Assembly: GCF_027942865.1 (NCBI RefSeq) | Contig: NC_134526.1 | Span: 5,169,784-5,233,783, forward strand | DNA: 64,000 bases | Direction: 5' to 3' | Source: Odontesthes bonariensis | Taxonomy: Eukaryota > Chordata > Actinopteri > Atheriniformes > Atherinopsidae | Shown here: in pieces, positions 32,301-44,085 of the stretch | How the letters are laid out: every line of letters begins with the position of its first letter | How positions within the stretch are numbered: the stretch's first letter is position 1 | The notes under the pieces: generated by a model | What the model was told of the DNA's origin: nothing | The model's database searches: none | What the model saw: only the letters and a program-made list of their open reading frames with translations | Made by a program: the position numbers and the translations under genes

Positions 32301-35300
32301 ATTAATTTTTATATATTATCGCTATTTATTTATGTTGCCACTCAGTTTTCGATTTAATTTTTTTTCATGGAATATATTGGATTTCTTTCTTTGTTAATTT
32401 CTTACTTTTATTTATATATTTATTGTCCTTTGCATCGTATTGATCTATTCATTTCCTCCAAATTATTTCTCAATTTCGATTTCATCATTCATTTTTTTAA
32501 CGATGTATGTAAATGATTCTGAGGAAACGTTTGTCTGGAGTGCTTCAGCTCCACTTTCTCTTGACATTACTGTAAATCTGTTGCTTCATGACCCACCTTC
32601 AAACTGAATGTTTCCCCAGCCGGTGACCCAGGCATCAACACCTGAGTGGAAGGAGCTGTTGGTGGCTGCCAGGCAGACCGGTGCAATGAAGTTGGTAAAG
32701 TTCACCGGCGCAGAGAGCCTCAGCATGGCCAAGTCGTTCTCATTAGTTCTGAAGTTGTAGTTGGGATGAATGATGAACCCTGATAAACCCCGAGTGACTT
32801 CGTTTGGGTTTGGTCCCGCCTGACTCTGGCGTCCCAGAGTCAGAGTCAGACCCGGCAGGAGAAAGCTGAGGTCGTCAGAAGAGACAGAAAACGGAACATG
32901 TGAAGTCCAGATCTGCTCAGGTCGTCTTTTGCCATTTTAGTTTTAAACAATATTATCTGTGTAAACGAGCGAGAGACGGGACAGGATGAAACCACACTGC
33001 CATAACTCCAAATAAATACAAAATTATTTCAATGACTTATTGCTCTCAATGCTACATTATTAACTTATGTATAAGGAATGTTCTCTGTGGTGAAACATGG
33101 CCTCCATCCATTTTCTGCACCCACTTTATTCATTTCAGGGTCGCTGGGGGGCTGCAGCCCATCCCCGACTCTGCACACTCTCATAAGTTATAGCCGCTAA
33201 TTAACGACACAGCGTGCTGAGGGGAAAAGGTATGCCTGTATGTATGGCTATGGATATTATATGCACAAAAATATAACTTTTATAACCTTGCTGTCTTGCG
33301 CAAAGTGGAAAGTCAAGCACAAATGCATTTAAATACATGATTTCTATAGAATTTCATTTTTTTTAACTTTATTATCAGCACTACGAATAATAACAGGCAG
33401 ATTATGAATCTGTATAGAGTTTGTGTCTTGAAAAAAGTATGAATGGTCACTATGTGTGTGTTTTATGTGTATTAGATTATAGTTTATCAATCACATTTCA
33501 TTCTGCAGAGATGCCTCGTAAGGAGAGGACGTTAAAACAAAAACAAGCCGATTGCCGATTGCTTTTCTATGCCCATGTTGCTCACGCTGGGAAGCTGATG
33601 CAGTGGGCGCCGGTCAGCACCCACTGATTGTTGATGAGGGATCCTCCACAGATGTGAGTCCCAAAGATGTTCATGCTGACCTGCCAGGGCCAGCTGCCCG
33701 GAGGGGCATCCTGGCCCCCAACAATCCTGGAGTTGAGCGGCGCCCGACCGCACTCTGAGGAAACAGTAAAACACTCCACCACGTAAACTCCTGGACGTCG
33801 AACTGATTTTACTTTGCCAGAAATAATGATGAAATGTAAAGCTGTAAACACGACCTGAGGAAGTTATTAAGCTGGAAACTTACGAGACAGCTGTGAGTCT
33901 GACTCTGAAAAACAGAAAAATAACATTTAAATTCACAGTGATGGGTTCAGTGTCTGCAGTGTTATTAATCCATTTGGAAAAGCACGTTTTTCAGTGACTT
34001 TACTGTATTCTGCTTCAGATCTAAAGAAGTAAACCAACCAAAACCATCCCTACCATAAGACTAACCACTAACCAAACCATCCCTACCATAAGACTAACCA
34101 CCAACCAAACCATCCCTACCATAAGACTAACCACCAACCAAACCATCCCTACCATAAGACTAACCACCAACCAAACCATCCCTACCATAAGACTAACCAC
34201 CAACTAAACCATCCCTACCATAAGACTAACCACCAACTAAACCATCCCTACCATAAGACTAACCACCAACCAAACCAACCCTACCATAAGACTAACCACC
34301 AACCAAACCATCCCTACCATAAGACTAACCACCAACCAAACCATCCCTACCATAAGACTAACCACCAACCAAACCATCCCTACCATAAGACTAACCACCA
34401 ACCAAACCATCCCACCATAAGACTAACCACCAACCAAACCATCCCACCATAAGACTAACCACCAACCAAACCATCCCACCATAAGACTAACCACCAACCA
34501 AAACCATCAATACCATAAGACTAACCACCAACCAAACCAACTCTACCATAAGACTAACCACTAACCAAACCATCCCACCATAAGACTAACCACCAACCAA
34601 ACCATCCCTACCATAAGACTAACCACCAACCAAAACCATCAATACCATAAGACTAACCACTAACCAAACCATCCCTACCATAAGACTAACCACCAACCAA
34701 ACCATCCCTACCATAAGACTAACCACCAACCAAACCATCCCACCATAAGACTAACCACCAACCAAACCATCCCTACCATAAGACTAACCACCAACCAAAC
34801 CATCCCTACCATAAGACTGACAACCAACCAAACCATCCCTACCATAAGACTAACCACCAACTAAACCATCCCACCATAAGACTAACCACTAACCAAACCA
34901 TCCCACCATAAGACTAACCACCAACCAAACCATCCCTACCATAAGACTAACCACCAACCAAAACCATCAATACCATAAGACTAACCACCAACCAAAACCA
35001 TCAATACCATAAGACTAACCACTAACCAAACCATCCCTACCATAAGACTAACCACCAACCAAAACCATCAATACCATAAGACTAACCACCAACCAAAACC
35101 ATCCCTACCATAAGACTAATCACCAACCAAACCATCCCACCATAAGACTAACCACCAACCAAACCATCCCTACCATAAGACTAACCACCAACCAAACCAT
35201 CCCTACCATAAGACTAACCACCAACCAAACCATCCCACCATAAGACTAACCACCAACCAAACCATCCCTACCATAAGACTAACCACCAACCAAACCATCC

Positions 35301-37410
35301 CTACCATAAGACTGACAACCAACCAAACCATCCCTACCATAAGACTAACCACCAACCAAACCATCCCACCATAAGACTGACCACCAACCAAACCATCCCA
35401 CCATAAGACTGACAACCAACCAAACCATCCCTACCATAAGACTAACCACCAACCAAACCATCCCTACCATAAGACTAACCACCAACCAAACCATCCCACC
35501 ATAAGACTGACAACCAACCAAACCATCCCTACCATAAGACTAACCACCAACCAAACCATCCCACCATAAGACTGACAACCAACCAAACCATCCCTACCAC
35601 AAGACTAACCACCAACCAAACCATCCCACCATAAGACTAACCACCAACCAAACCATCCCTACCATAAGACTAACCACCAACCAAACCATCCCACCATAAG
35701 ACTAACCACCAACCAAACCATCCCACCATAAGACTAACCACCAACCAAACCATCCCTACCACAAGACTAACCACCAACCAAACCATCCCACCATAAGACT
35801 AACCACCAACCAAACCATCCCTACCATAAGACTAACCACCAACCAAACCATCCCAAGACTAACCACCAACCAAACCATCCCTACCATAAGACTAACCACC
35901 AACCAAACCATCCCTACCATAAGACTAACCACCAACCAAACCATCCCACCATAAGACTGACAACCAACCAAACCATCCCTACCATAAGACTAACCACCAA
36001 CCAAAACCATCAATACCATAAGACTAACCACCAACCAAAACCATCAATACCATAAGACTAACCACTAACCAAACCATCCCTACCATAAGACTAACCACCA
36101 ACCAAACCATCCCTACCATAAGACTAACCACCAACCAAAACCATCAATACCATAAGACTAACCACTAACCAAACCATCCCTACCATAAGACTAACCACCA
36201 ACCAAACCATCCCTACCATAAGACTAACCACCAACCAAACCATCCCTACCATAAGACTAACCACCAACCAAACCATCCCACCATAAGACTAACCACCAAC
36301 CAAACCATCCCTACCATAAGACTAACCACCAACCAAACCATCCCTACCATAAGACTGACAACCAACCAAACCATCCCTACCATAAGACTAACCACCAACC
36401 AAACCATCCCACCATAAGACTAACCACTAACCAAACCATCCCACCATAAGACTGACCACCAACCAAACCATCCCACCATAAGACTGACGACCAACCAAAC
36501 CACCCCTACCATAAGACTAACCACCAACAAAACCATCCCTACCATAAGACTAACCACCAACCAAACCATCCCACCATAAGACTGACGACCAACCAAACCA
36601 TCCCTACCATAAGACTAACCACCAACAAAACCATCCCTACCATAAGACTAACCACCAACAAAACCATCCCTACCATAAGACTAACCACCAACCAAACCAT
36701 CCCACCATAAGACTGACGACCAACCAAACCATCCCTACCATAAGACTAACCACCAACAAAACCATCCCTACCATAAGACTAACCACCAACAAAATCATCC
36801 CTACCATAAGACTAACCACCAACCAAACCATCCCACCATAAGACTGACCACCAACCAAACCATCCCACCATAAGACTGACGACCAACCAAACCATCCCTA
36901 CCATAAGACTAACCACCAACAAAACCATCCCTACCATAAGACTAACCACCAACCAAACCATCCCTACCATAAGACTAACCACCAACCAAACCATCCCTAC
37001 CATAAGACTGACGACCAACTAAACCATCCCTACCATAAGACTAACCACCAACAAAACCATCCCTACCATAAGACTAACCACCAACAAAACCATCCCTACC
37101 ATAAGACTAACCACCAACAAAACCATCCCTACCATAAGACTAACCACCAACAAAACCATCCCTACCATAAGACTAACCACCAACAAAACCATCCCTACCA
37201 TAAGACTAACCACCAACCAAAACCATCCCTACCATAAGACTAACCACCAACCAAAACCATCCCTACCATAAGACTAACCACCAACTAAACCATCCCTACC
37301 ATAAGACTAACCACCAACCAAATGATCCAGGTGTGTGCAGAGAGTCGATTCTTACCCTGTGAGAGGAGAGTCAGCACGGCCGCCACACAGATCAGCTTGT
37401 AGAAAGCCAT
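26347..37410 (-). CDS. Tandem trypsin-like (S1) protein, catalytic residues lost in both domains
   Basis: Ten exons: 37356-37410 (signal peptide [18 protein letters not shown]), 33884-33904 (21 nt), 33586-33754, 32597-32865, 30998-31146, 30024-30315, 29765-29936, 28379-28687, 28228-28325, 26347-26658. All have GT/AG borders. Domain 1 has R-IVGG (35-39), WVLTGAHC with His76, NENDLAML with Asp126, but CQGDGGGA where GDSGGP is expected, so Gly224 replaces the catalytic Ser. A Thr/Pro linker (about 293-317) leads to domain 2: R-ILGG, then MSNANCF with Asn372 for His, GSNVAVLQL with Asn425 for Asp, and an intact GDSGGPLMC in the last exon. The C-terminus is Ala/Thr-rich and ends in a hydrophobic stretch ([16 protein letters not shown]), which suggests a GPI-anchor signal. 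It resembles fish polyserase/PRSS27-like genes, about 614 aa. Exons 8 and 9 disagree in phase by one nucleotide. It is most likely a secreted pseudoprotease; trypsin activity is not expected. Confidence 0.85.
26767..27507. mobile_element. Non-autonomous hAT element in protease intron 9
   Basis: Ends are CAGTGTTAATTTCGTCAAC and, read inward from the right, CAGTGTTAATTTCGTCAGC. The flanking 8-bp repeats are TTTCCTGC and CTTCCTGC (7/8 identical), as expected for hAT. GACTAAAAT units repeat near 27405-27440. No transposase. Confidence 0.8.
27528..27785. repeat. Dispersed repeat shared with 31247-31515
   Basis: Contains GGGGCAGACC, CATCTGGTCTGTGTGATCCA and TGCTAACTGCTAACAAGAGC. A second direct copy lies in another intron of the same protease gene. 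Class not identified. 27786-28220 shows nothing recognisable. Confidence 0.75.
28766..29411. mobile_element. Palindromic TTAA-flanked MITE, copy 2
   Basis: Same family as 1717-2381. The ends read TTAAAGGGATAGTTCGCC and, inward from the right, TTAAAGGGACAGTTCGCC. Its long arms pair around a short loop near 29066-29110. It lies in intron 7 of the protease gene. Confidence 0.85.
29484..29669 (-). mobile_element. tRNA-derived SINE, copy 1
   Basis: On the minus strand the head reads GTGGCGTAGTGGGTT, resembling a pol III A box, and is followed by a tRNA-like body and an A-rich tail (T-run at 29484-29493). A 12-bp target duplication, CAGTGAACAAGT (29472-29483 and 29670-29681), brackets it. It sits about 95 bp from exon 7 of the protease gene. 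Confidence 0.8.
31247..31515. repeat. Dispersed repeat, second copy
   Basis: Direct copy of 27528-27785 within intron 4 of the protease gene, with small indels around the TTAGCTTAGCTTAG stretch. Confidence 0.75.
31640..32290 (-). mobile_element. hAT element with BED-finger ORF, copy A
   Basis: Ends TAGAGCTGGGCAACGATT and, inward from the right, TAGGGCTGGGCAAG. Carries the 101-codon ORF on the minus strand and two units of the 32-bp internal repeat. Flanks resemble a degraded 8-bp target duplication (AATAAT-rich). It lies in intron 4 of the protease gene. Confidence 0.8.
31794..32099 (-). CDS. BED zinc finger ORF of hAT copy A
   Basis: 101 codons, [16 protein letters not shown] onward. The BED-type finger is visible as [10 protein letters not shown] (CxxC) and LKYHLKAKH (HxxxxH). 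It reads straight to the element's terminal region without hAT catalytic or dimerisation domains, so it is a truncated transposase remnant. Its protein is identical to the one at 42184-42489. Confidence 0.75.
   Translation of the reverse strand: MEKGTELLLGHFHFKVLPDGGVDRTKVICKHCQVELSSQRSSSSLKYHLKAKHTTDSSKSFKETDSGARLLHKNYRKMLMLKVCLHNKCYGTFIHMAAHLK
32905..33575. other. Protease intron 3 sequence
   Basis: No coding sequence seen. A short stretch at 33095-33180 (CATCCATTTTCTGCACCCAC, then GGGTCGCTGGGGGGCTGCAG) matches the common fish repeat also present at 58345-58545. Confidence 0.5.
34026..37322. repeat. 3.3-kb minisatellite, 31-33 bp unit, about 100 copies
   Basis: Units such as CCATAAGACTAACCACCAAC followed by CAAACCATCCCTA. 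A shorter variant lacks the TA after CCC, and others carry ACCAACAAAACC, GACGACC or ATCAATA. Variants cluster: the CAACAAAACC form is concentrated at 36520-37200 and the ATCAATA form near 34500-36150, which suggests local amplification. The array fills most of intron 1 of the protease gene. The 33-bp units create apparent frames ([11 protein letters not shown] repeats) that are not genes. Confidence 0.95.
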
Positions 37411-37751
37411 CACGGTAACTATGCATGACCAGATAATCTGCAGCATAAATAACCCTCCCGTCATTTAATCACACCTCCTTCTGACAGTCACCTATCCAAC
37501 GACACGCCCAACTCCTCACCTGACTCAGGCTGTGTTTTGTGGCCTTTTCCCCACATCAAAGAGGTAGTTTCCCCTCCAAACTTGCTTAATCTCACCTTTA
37601 CACCGTTAGAATGTGAGTTTCTTCCTCTGAATATTACAGTTTAAGACTGTTGGATGAAGGTTGGAATAGTTGGGACCAACATCCAGGTGGGGTTAATGAC
37701 GAGAAGAGGGACCGAAAGAGGAGTTTATGCTTGAGTTACATAACTTTTGAC
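37411..37751. promoter_or_regulatory. Upstream flank of the protease gene
   Basis: Immediately 5' of the ATG at 37410 on the minus strand. On that strand, TATTTATGCTGCAG at about 37435-37449 could act as a TATA-like element 25-40 bp upstream of a short 5' UTR. No other gene is seen in this stretch. Confidence 0.3.
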
Positions 37752-38174
37752 TAGGGCTGGGCAACGATTAAAATGTTTAATCTAATTAATCACATGATTT
37801 CCCTGATTAATCACGATTAATCGCATTTGTGCGCAGAATCCAAAAATGAATCCAAAAGTAGTGTATAGCTTTTAGCATTTAGTTTTATTTTAAATGTGCT
37901 GCCATATGAATGAAAGTGCCATAATGGCTATAGTCCTCGCTGCAGCTGGCCCCGGTTCAAGTCCCGCATCGGACGGCCCTGTGCTGCATGTTGTTCCCCC
38001 TCTCTCTGCCCCCTGCTTCCTGTCTCTCTGAACTTTCCTATCCATTAAAGGCACAATTATTTTTAATTAAAAAAATAAATAAATACATTTTAAAAATGCG
38101 TTAATACGTGATAAAAATATTTATCGGCGTTAAATAATTAATGCGTTAACGCGATAATAACTCGTTAACTCCTA
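37752..38174. mobile_element. hAT element of the BED family, copy D (internally replaced)
   Basis: Left end TAGGGCTGGGCAACGATT; right end degraded (GTTAACTCCTA). Flanking octamers CTTTTGAC and CTTTGGAC (7/8). The ORF is absent and the interior is taken up by a SINE. Confidence 0.7.
37925..38088 (+). mobile_element. tRNA-derived SINE, copy 2 (partial head)
   Basis: Contains the B-box-like GGTTCAAGTCC at about 37976 and the family's tail, CCATTAAAGGCACAATT plus A-rich run. The A-box part is missing. Nested in hAT copy D. Confidence 0.7.
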
Positions 38175-40706
38175 CTTTGGACATATCACGGCCCAGGCGA
38201 GGCTACCTTGTGCAGAAAAACAGGTTCAGTGTCGGCATCACAGAGCTCCGACTTTAAGCTTTTGGGGCCAAAACCGTGAAAGTTCATGTGAACCAATAAG
38301 CTCGGCTTCAACACATTAATAAAGGAAATTAATGGTTACCTCGGTCAGCATTTACGACCTTTAGGAGTTGGCCCTGAGCCCCATGTCCCCCCAATGTGCT
38401 CATCAGTGTAAAAAGAAGTAATTTATGAGTGTAAATGTGAATAAGAGTCGCATTTAAAGTGCTTCGTTGAACAGCTTCACTGAAAAAGATCATTTTACCA
38501 GCTGAGAAAAAAGGGAAGTCACAGAGAAAAGTGACAAATTCAACTCAAAACTTACTTAAAATCGTCTTACTGTTAGTTTATGAACGACTTTCAAATGTTG
38601 AAATGGTGGATTGTTGTTTACATGATGAGTTCGGAGAGTTTCTGCTTATTATCTGATGTCTTGTCATCAAGAGAGAGTGAATGAGGAAGCGAGGAAAGTA
38701 CCTGAAACAACAGCCTGGTGCATCACGAGGAAGTCTGTGAATTACAGCCGACCGTTTGCCAAAAAAGTGCGTGATCAGCCACAAGATTAAAACCACCCCC
38801 AGCAGAGAAGCCCTGAGGGCGGCCTCAAAGAACAGCCCGAGGTGTTTGTACCGGGAGGGCAGAAAAAGATGCTGCTCCTGTGAACTGTGGCACAGGATTT
38901 CAGCAGTTCTTTAACTGGACGGATCCTTCATGCCCACAGAACCATTTCTACTTCTGTGTAACTGCTCATGTTGCAAATACTGAACCTGTGGGGTTAGGGT
39001 TAGGGGAGTATACACTAACGCAGGTTTTATTATTGTAAAAGTCTGCTGCTCACAGGCTTTTATTTTCTAAAAGTCTGTTGCTGTCTGCTGCGGAACCGGA
39101 AAAGAAAGTAATCGGCGGATCCAGCAAACATGGAGCGAGGCGATTAATCGCAAGTTAACTATAGACGCTCGTGCGATTAATCGCAAGTTAACTATAGACG
39201 CTCGTGCGATTAATCGGAGACATTCCTTCTTAAAACACAATGATGTCAGAGACATAGATTTGGGGGAATCATGAAATAAGCACAATCTGAGGAGCATTTT
39301 TAAGCTTTAATTCTTTCCCATCTGAAATCCTTCGATCCAGTCGACTCTCCCAGCTCTGCCTGAGCTAAGAGGGATTGTTCGTCCGTCAAAGCAACGTTAG
39401 AGATGTTTGTGAACCTTAAAATGCCGAGCTTCTGACCCGGCCTGAAGTGCACTGACCTTTGTCGTGCACATTCCCGGCCTGAATGGGCCCAGCAGTGCCC
39501 GGGGGGCGCAGGTGAATAGGATAATATTTTAAAATAATAGATATCACCATGAAACTTCCTCAGTTGATTACTTATACAAGCATGAAAAAAATATATATTA
39601 CAGGTTTTAGAAATTTGTATGTTTAATTATGCAAATTATCTCATTAAATATGCGTACATTTGCGTATATTTCCGGAAGATAGATCTGAACATATGATAAA
39701 GCAAGGTGCAAAATTACAGAGGGATTTCAGGATATCTGCTTTCATTTCCTAGGAAATCAAAGTATACTGTCCATTGTCTAAAAAACATCATATTTTTTTT
39801 ATTATATTGTCACATAAATGAGGCCAGGAATGATTTATCAACAGATCCTTCTGTAAATATCTTCAGAATACTGCTAAGTGTATAACTGGAAAGTTTGGTG
39901 TTAGCAGGTGCTCCATAGGCTGAGATATTGATGCTGGAAAAATACAAAAAAATGATTTTGAGAAAACGGCATTTAAAGATTTAAATAGGGGGGCGAAACG
40001 TACTGCTGCGAGTAAACAAAATGTGATGAAATAAACATTTTAATTTATGTTTTCAACGTTTTCTTTATAGCAGGTTGAAAGAACACACAATGAAGGAGTA
40101 GATCTAAAATCTAAAAATTGACCACTGCATGAAAAATCCCTGTTTTTGCCTGCCGTGTCTCGTATTAAAGGCTGATCATAAAGGAAGTGTCCTAAACATT
40201 TTCACAGCAGACATGTTGCCAGCGCCGGCTCTCAAATTAACTTATTGTATTTTATATCAAGTTCCAGTTCGAAACCAAGTTATGTTTCCATGTGATGACT
40301 GTGGGACTTTCAGGGCATTACTGTTGGCCCGAATGTGAAGGCGAACTGGATCCACCTGTTCCACCTCACAAGGAAGCGTCTGGGTTTAATAACATGTGGG
40401 ATTAGCGGTGAAATATGAGGAAGTGTTCTATGGTTGTGCAGAAGAGGAAAAATAATCTATGCTGGTGAAACCAGATAACTAGCGACAAACAACCAGGAAC
40501 GGAGCCAATAAAGGCACATTCATCTTCAAATGAAAGCCGCCTCCTGCACCGTAATAACCTGAAAAGTCCCCATCGGTGTTGTTTAGTCACATGAAACTAT
40601 ATTTAGTAACAAAGATTTAATTAAATTCAGAGAAAAGAAGGACGCAGGTGTCCTGAAGAGAGTAATGCTATAAAAATAAAGTCAGTAATGCTGTTATAAA
40701 TGATAA
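38175..40706. other. Intergenic, no gene seen
   Basis: No coding-like frame. 39015-39215 is a scrambled fragment of the BED-family hAT: it has the internal 32-bp repeat, the GGATCC-containing leader and a GCGATTAATCGCAAGTTAAC unit repeated. A lone GGTTAGGGTTAGGGG occurs near 38993. Frames at 38578-38796 and 40129-40338 lack motifs. Confidence 0.5.
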
Positions 40707-41087
40707 CAGGGTGTATACAGGTATAAACAAGTTAAATTTAAGACTTTTTAAGACCTTTTAATACCACTTCTAAATGAAATTTAAGACCAAACGTACGATG
40801 GAAATACCAAGTGATGCGAAAAGATCACAAAAATGTCATCACTGTCCTAAATTAAATTTATTACAATATTTTCAGAACATTTAAGTCCCATGAACAAATA
40901 CTTATAAAATCAAGTAAATATATATATTAAAAAAAATACTGTTCCTTTAGAGCAAAAAGAAAAATACACATATATTTAAGACCCATGCAATCTGAATTTA
41001 AGACAATTTAATACTTTTTAAGGTCTTATTTTCAGGAAAATTGATTTACGACTTTTTAAGTCTTTTTAAGGACCCGCGGCCACCCTG
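40707..41087. mobile_element. hAT-like MITE with CAGGGTG ends
   Basis: Left CAGGGTGTATACAGGTAT, right CCGCGGCCACCCTG. The interior is rich in TTTAAGAC/TTTTTAAGAC motifs repeated in both orientations. No transposase. 41088-41640 beyond it shows nothing recognisable. Confidence 0.6.
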
Positions 41088-41736
41088 GATAAAAGATCAT
41101 TTTGAAGTGTTTGTGGTTCCAGCGATGATAAACCTTTAAATCCCTTCTGTTTGGTTAGCTTAAAAGAGACTGAAAGATAAGTTTGGTTTAACCACAAATC
41201 AGGCAGAAATAATGACTAAATATTACAAAAGCAGAATTATGGTAAATCGCATAACCCAAAACAGGGTTTCCTTCTGGTCTTCTTCCCCTGTGGAAAAGCA
41301 TGTTCTTGCGTTTATGTGCATTAAAAGGAAATCAAACTCGGTCCAGAGCTGAACCTCCTGATGCAGGCCTGGTGTTGGTGACCATCCATTAGATCCGAGT
41401 GTGACGGGTTTATGGGCCTCAAAAGAGCCAAAAAAAGGCTCACTGCTGCATTTAAAATCCCCCCAAACACCTGATTTCATTCTGACTACAACCAGGTAAC
41501 TCTCAGATGTTAATTACTCCGCCTGAAGAGGAAAACATGAACTGGAGGAAAATTAACGGATTAATAATTCATGAAAATTCCTCTCGTTGACCCTCGTAGC
41601 TTGAGCTCGTGGTTTTAAGATAAAATGGAGAAAGAAAAATTAGGGCTGGGCGAGTTAACTCGTTATTATCGCGTTAACTCATTGATTATTCACGCCGATA
41701 AATATTTTATCGCGCATTAACGCAGGTTTTATTATT

Positions 41737-42135
41737 GTAAAAGTCTGTTGCTCACAGGCTTTTATTTTTTAGAAGTCTGCTGCTCACAGGCTTTTATTCT
41801 GTAAAAGTCTGTTGCTCACATGCTTTTATTTTGTAAAAGTCTGCTGCTCACAGGCTTTTATTTTGTAAAAGTCTGTTGCTCACAGGCTTTTATTTTGTAA
41901 AAGTCTGTTGCTCACATGCTTTTATTTTGTAAAAGTCTGCTGCTCACAGGCTTTTATTTTGTAAAAGTCTGTTGCTCACAGGCTTTTATTTTGTAAAAGT
42001 CTGCTGCTCACAGGCTTTTATTTTGTAAAAGTCTGCTGCTCACAGGCTTTTATTTTGTAAAAGTCTGCTGCTCACAGGCTTTTATTTTGTAAAAGTCTGT
42101 CGCTCACAGGCTTTTATTTTGTAAAAGTCTGTTGC
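41737..42135. repeat. 32-bp tandem array inside hAT copy B, about 12 units
   Basis: Units GTAAAAGTCTGTTGCTCACA followed by GGCTTTTATTTT, with GTTG/GCTG and AGG/ATG variants. Copies A and C have only about two units. Confidence 0.9.
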
Positions 42136-42183
42136 TGTCTGCTGTGGAACAGGAAAAGAAAGTAATCGGCGGATCCACCAAAC

Positions 42184-42489
42184 ATGGAGAAGGGTACGGA
42201 ACTTTTACTCGGCCATTTTCATTTTAAAGTTCTTCCAGACGGCGGAGTCGACAGAACCAAAGTCATCTGTAAACACTGCCAAGTTGAATTGTCTTCTCAG
42301 CGTAGTAGTTCCAGTCTAAAATATCACTTAAAGGCAAAACACACAACTGATAGCAGCAAGTCATTCAAGGAAACAGACAGTGGAGCGAGGCTTCTACATA
42401 AAAACTACAGAAAGATGCTGATGTTAAAAGTGTGTTTGCACAACAAATGTTATGGCACTTTCATTCATATGGCAGCACATTTAAAATAA
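42184..42489 (+). CDS. BED zinc finger ORF of hAT copy B
   Basis: 101 codons, same protein as copy A (CxxC...HxxxxH BED finger at VICKHC / YHLKAKH). It ends AAHLK-stop just before the element's right terminal region. A truncated transposase remnant that may still bind DNA; no catalytic domain. Confidence 0.75.
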   Translation: MEKGTELLLGHFHFKVLPDGGVDRTKVICKHCQVELSSQRSSSSLKYHLKAKHTTDSSKSFKETDSGARLLHKNYRKMLMLKVCLHNKCYGTFIHMAAHLK

Positions 42490-43003
42490 AGCTAAATGCT
42501 AAAAGCTATACGCTACTTTTGGATTTTGCGTACAAATGCGATTAATCGTGATTAATCAGGGAAATCATGTGATTAATTAGATTAAACATGTTAATCGTTG
42601 CCCAGCCCTAAAAAAAAGTCTTAAAAGTGCAATTATGTTGTGATTAATAGTGAGTTAACTGGGTAATAATGCGATTAATCGCGATTAAATATCTTAATGC
42701 ATTTTCAGCCCCAAAATGATTATGAATGATTATAGTCGATATTTGTACAAGAATAGTAAAATACAACTTCAGGAATGGTGTGTTTCCTGCATGCAGTAGG
42801 GCTTGTTTGAGGTCACAGCAGGTAAAGTTGACTTAGTTTAACTGAAGAATATAAGCCAGTAACTAATGAAATTAATCGCATCTTTATGTATATTTTGTTT
42901 TTCTGAATCAGCTGCTGTTGCTTCTCCTGAAATGTGATTGTTGTTGTTGTTGTTTAGATTAACAGACGTTGAGCAGGATGAAGTGTTTATTTGAACAAAC
43001 TTT

Positions 43004-43639
43004 CACTCAGTGGGGTCACATGGCACTGAAAGGATCGGATTATTGGCTAAATTACAATCAGACTGAGTTATTAAGTGCATGTAGACACCTTAATCTGACT
43101 ATAAATTGGATCGGATTAAGACCCCGAGATAACTGGGTTGAAAGTCACTCTAAACCTGCTTGTAGACGCTGAAGCACGTGGTGAATCAGACTTTGCGTTC
43201 TGCGCATGCTCCAGATGTTTTCCCGGGGTCGTGACCCGGAAGTCAAAGGAGACGATATTCCTGTTGTTGTCGCCGTCAGAAAGAAACAAACAACGCGATG
43301 GAGAATGCTCCGTTGGGCATCGAGTTTGTGCAACAAGCAGCTCATCACAGACCAAATGTAGAGGGACGTAGCTTCATCTGGCTCTGCGTTCTCCATCTTT
43401 CTCCAATGCCTGAGTTTGTTGTTGTTGTTGGTGGTGAAGAGGTCAACAGGAAGTGGCTCTATTAGCAACAGCTGGAATGGGTACAGCGCCACCTATCATA
43501 CCGGGGTATGACACGCTTTGTGCCTCTGATCCCATTCATTCACCGCCATATATCCAAGGAGAATTACCCTTATAACTCAGTCTTTTTGTAATTTAGCCAA
43601 TAATCCGATCCTTTCAGGGCCATGTGACCCCACTGAGTG
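43004..43639. mobile_element. MITE with about 55-bp inverted ends
   Basis: Left end CACTCAGTGGGGTCACATGG. The right end read inward is the same, and both continue through GGATCGGATTATTGGCTAAA. No transposase. Frames at 43138-43371 and 43145-43492 overlap in opposite directions and lack motifs. Confidence 0.75.
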
Positions 43640-44085
43640 AGTTTAAGCTGAGACCTCCCTCCCATCACTGAGGACAATAGCCTCAGACCCGGAGGTGTTA
43701 GTTCTCTGCAATGAAAGCAAAGATTCAAAGTTTCCTAACAGGAAATCCTCCGGCCCTTTGCTGTGCCTAGAAATAAATAAAAGTTATGAATAGAAACGGT
43801 GACCAAGGGCAGCTCTGGTGGAATCGAACACACTCCGGAGATGCGTCCGACTTACTGCTGGCAGCTCAAACTAAGCTCTCACCTCTCAGAGGCCTGATGT
43901 TCCTGGAACTCCTCCCATAGGACACACGAGGGACGCGGCCCGAGCAGAATATGAGGAATGGTTGGACAAGCTCCCACACACCCTGTGATAAGTTGAGAGG
44001 GTAAAGAGCTGCTCCGGTGCTCCACGACCAGGACATCTTCTCTCCAGCTCTACACTTTCCCTAGGAGGCGCGATCGGAAAGTCCC
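43640..44085. other. Possible non-LTR fragment; no gene
   Basis: 43905-44045 (on the minus strand GTCGTGGAGCACCGGAGCAG, then CTCTTTACCCTCTCAAC) resembles sequence common in fish non-LTR or related repeats. No intact frame. Confidence 0.35.

Larger units (their letters stand above)
41641..42610 (+). mobile_element. hAT element with BED-finger ORF, copy B (expanded array)
   Basis: Ends TAGGGCTGGGCGAGTTAACT and, inward from the right, TAGGGCTGGGCAACGATTAA. It carries the 101-codon ORF and an expanded internal 32-bp array. Otherwise colinear with copies A and C. Confidence 0.85.

Noticed and set aside
34021..37216. Frames of [11 protein letters not shown] repeats
   Set aside because: Translation of the 33-bp minisatellite unit in intron 1 of the protease gene. 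Frames break whenever a 31-bp unit occurs.
38990..39008. Interstitial telomeric repeat
   Set aside because: Only two TTAGGG-like units; too short to be meaningful.
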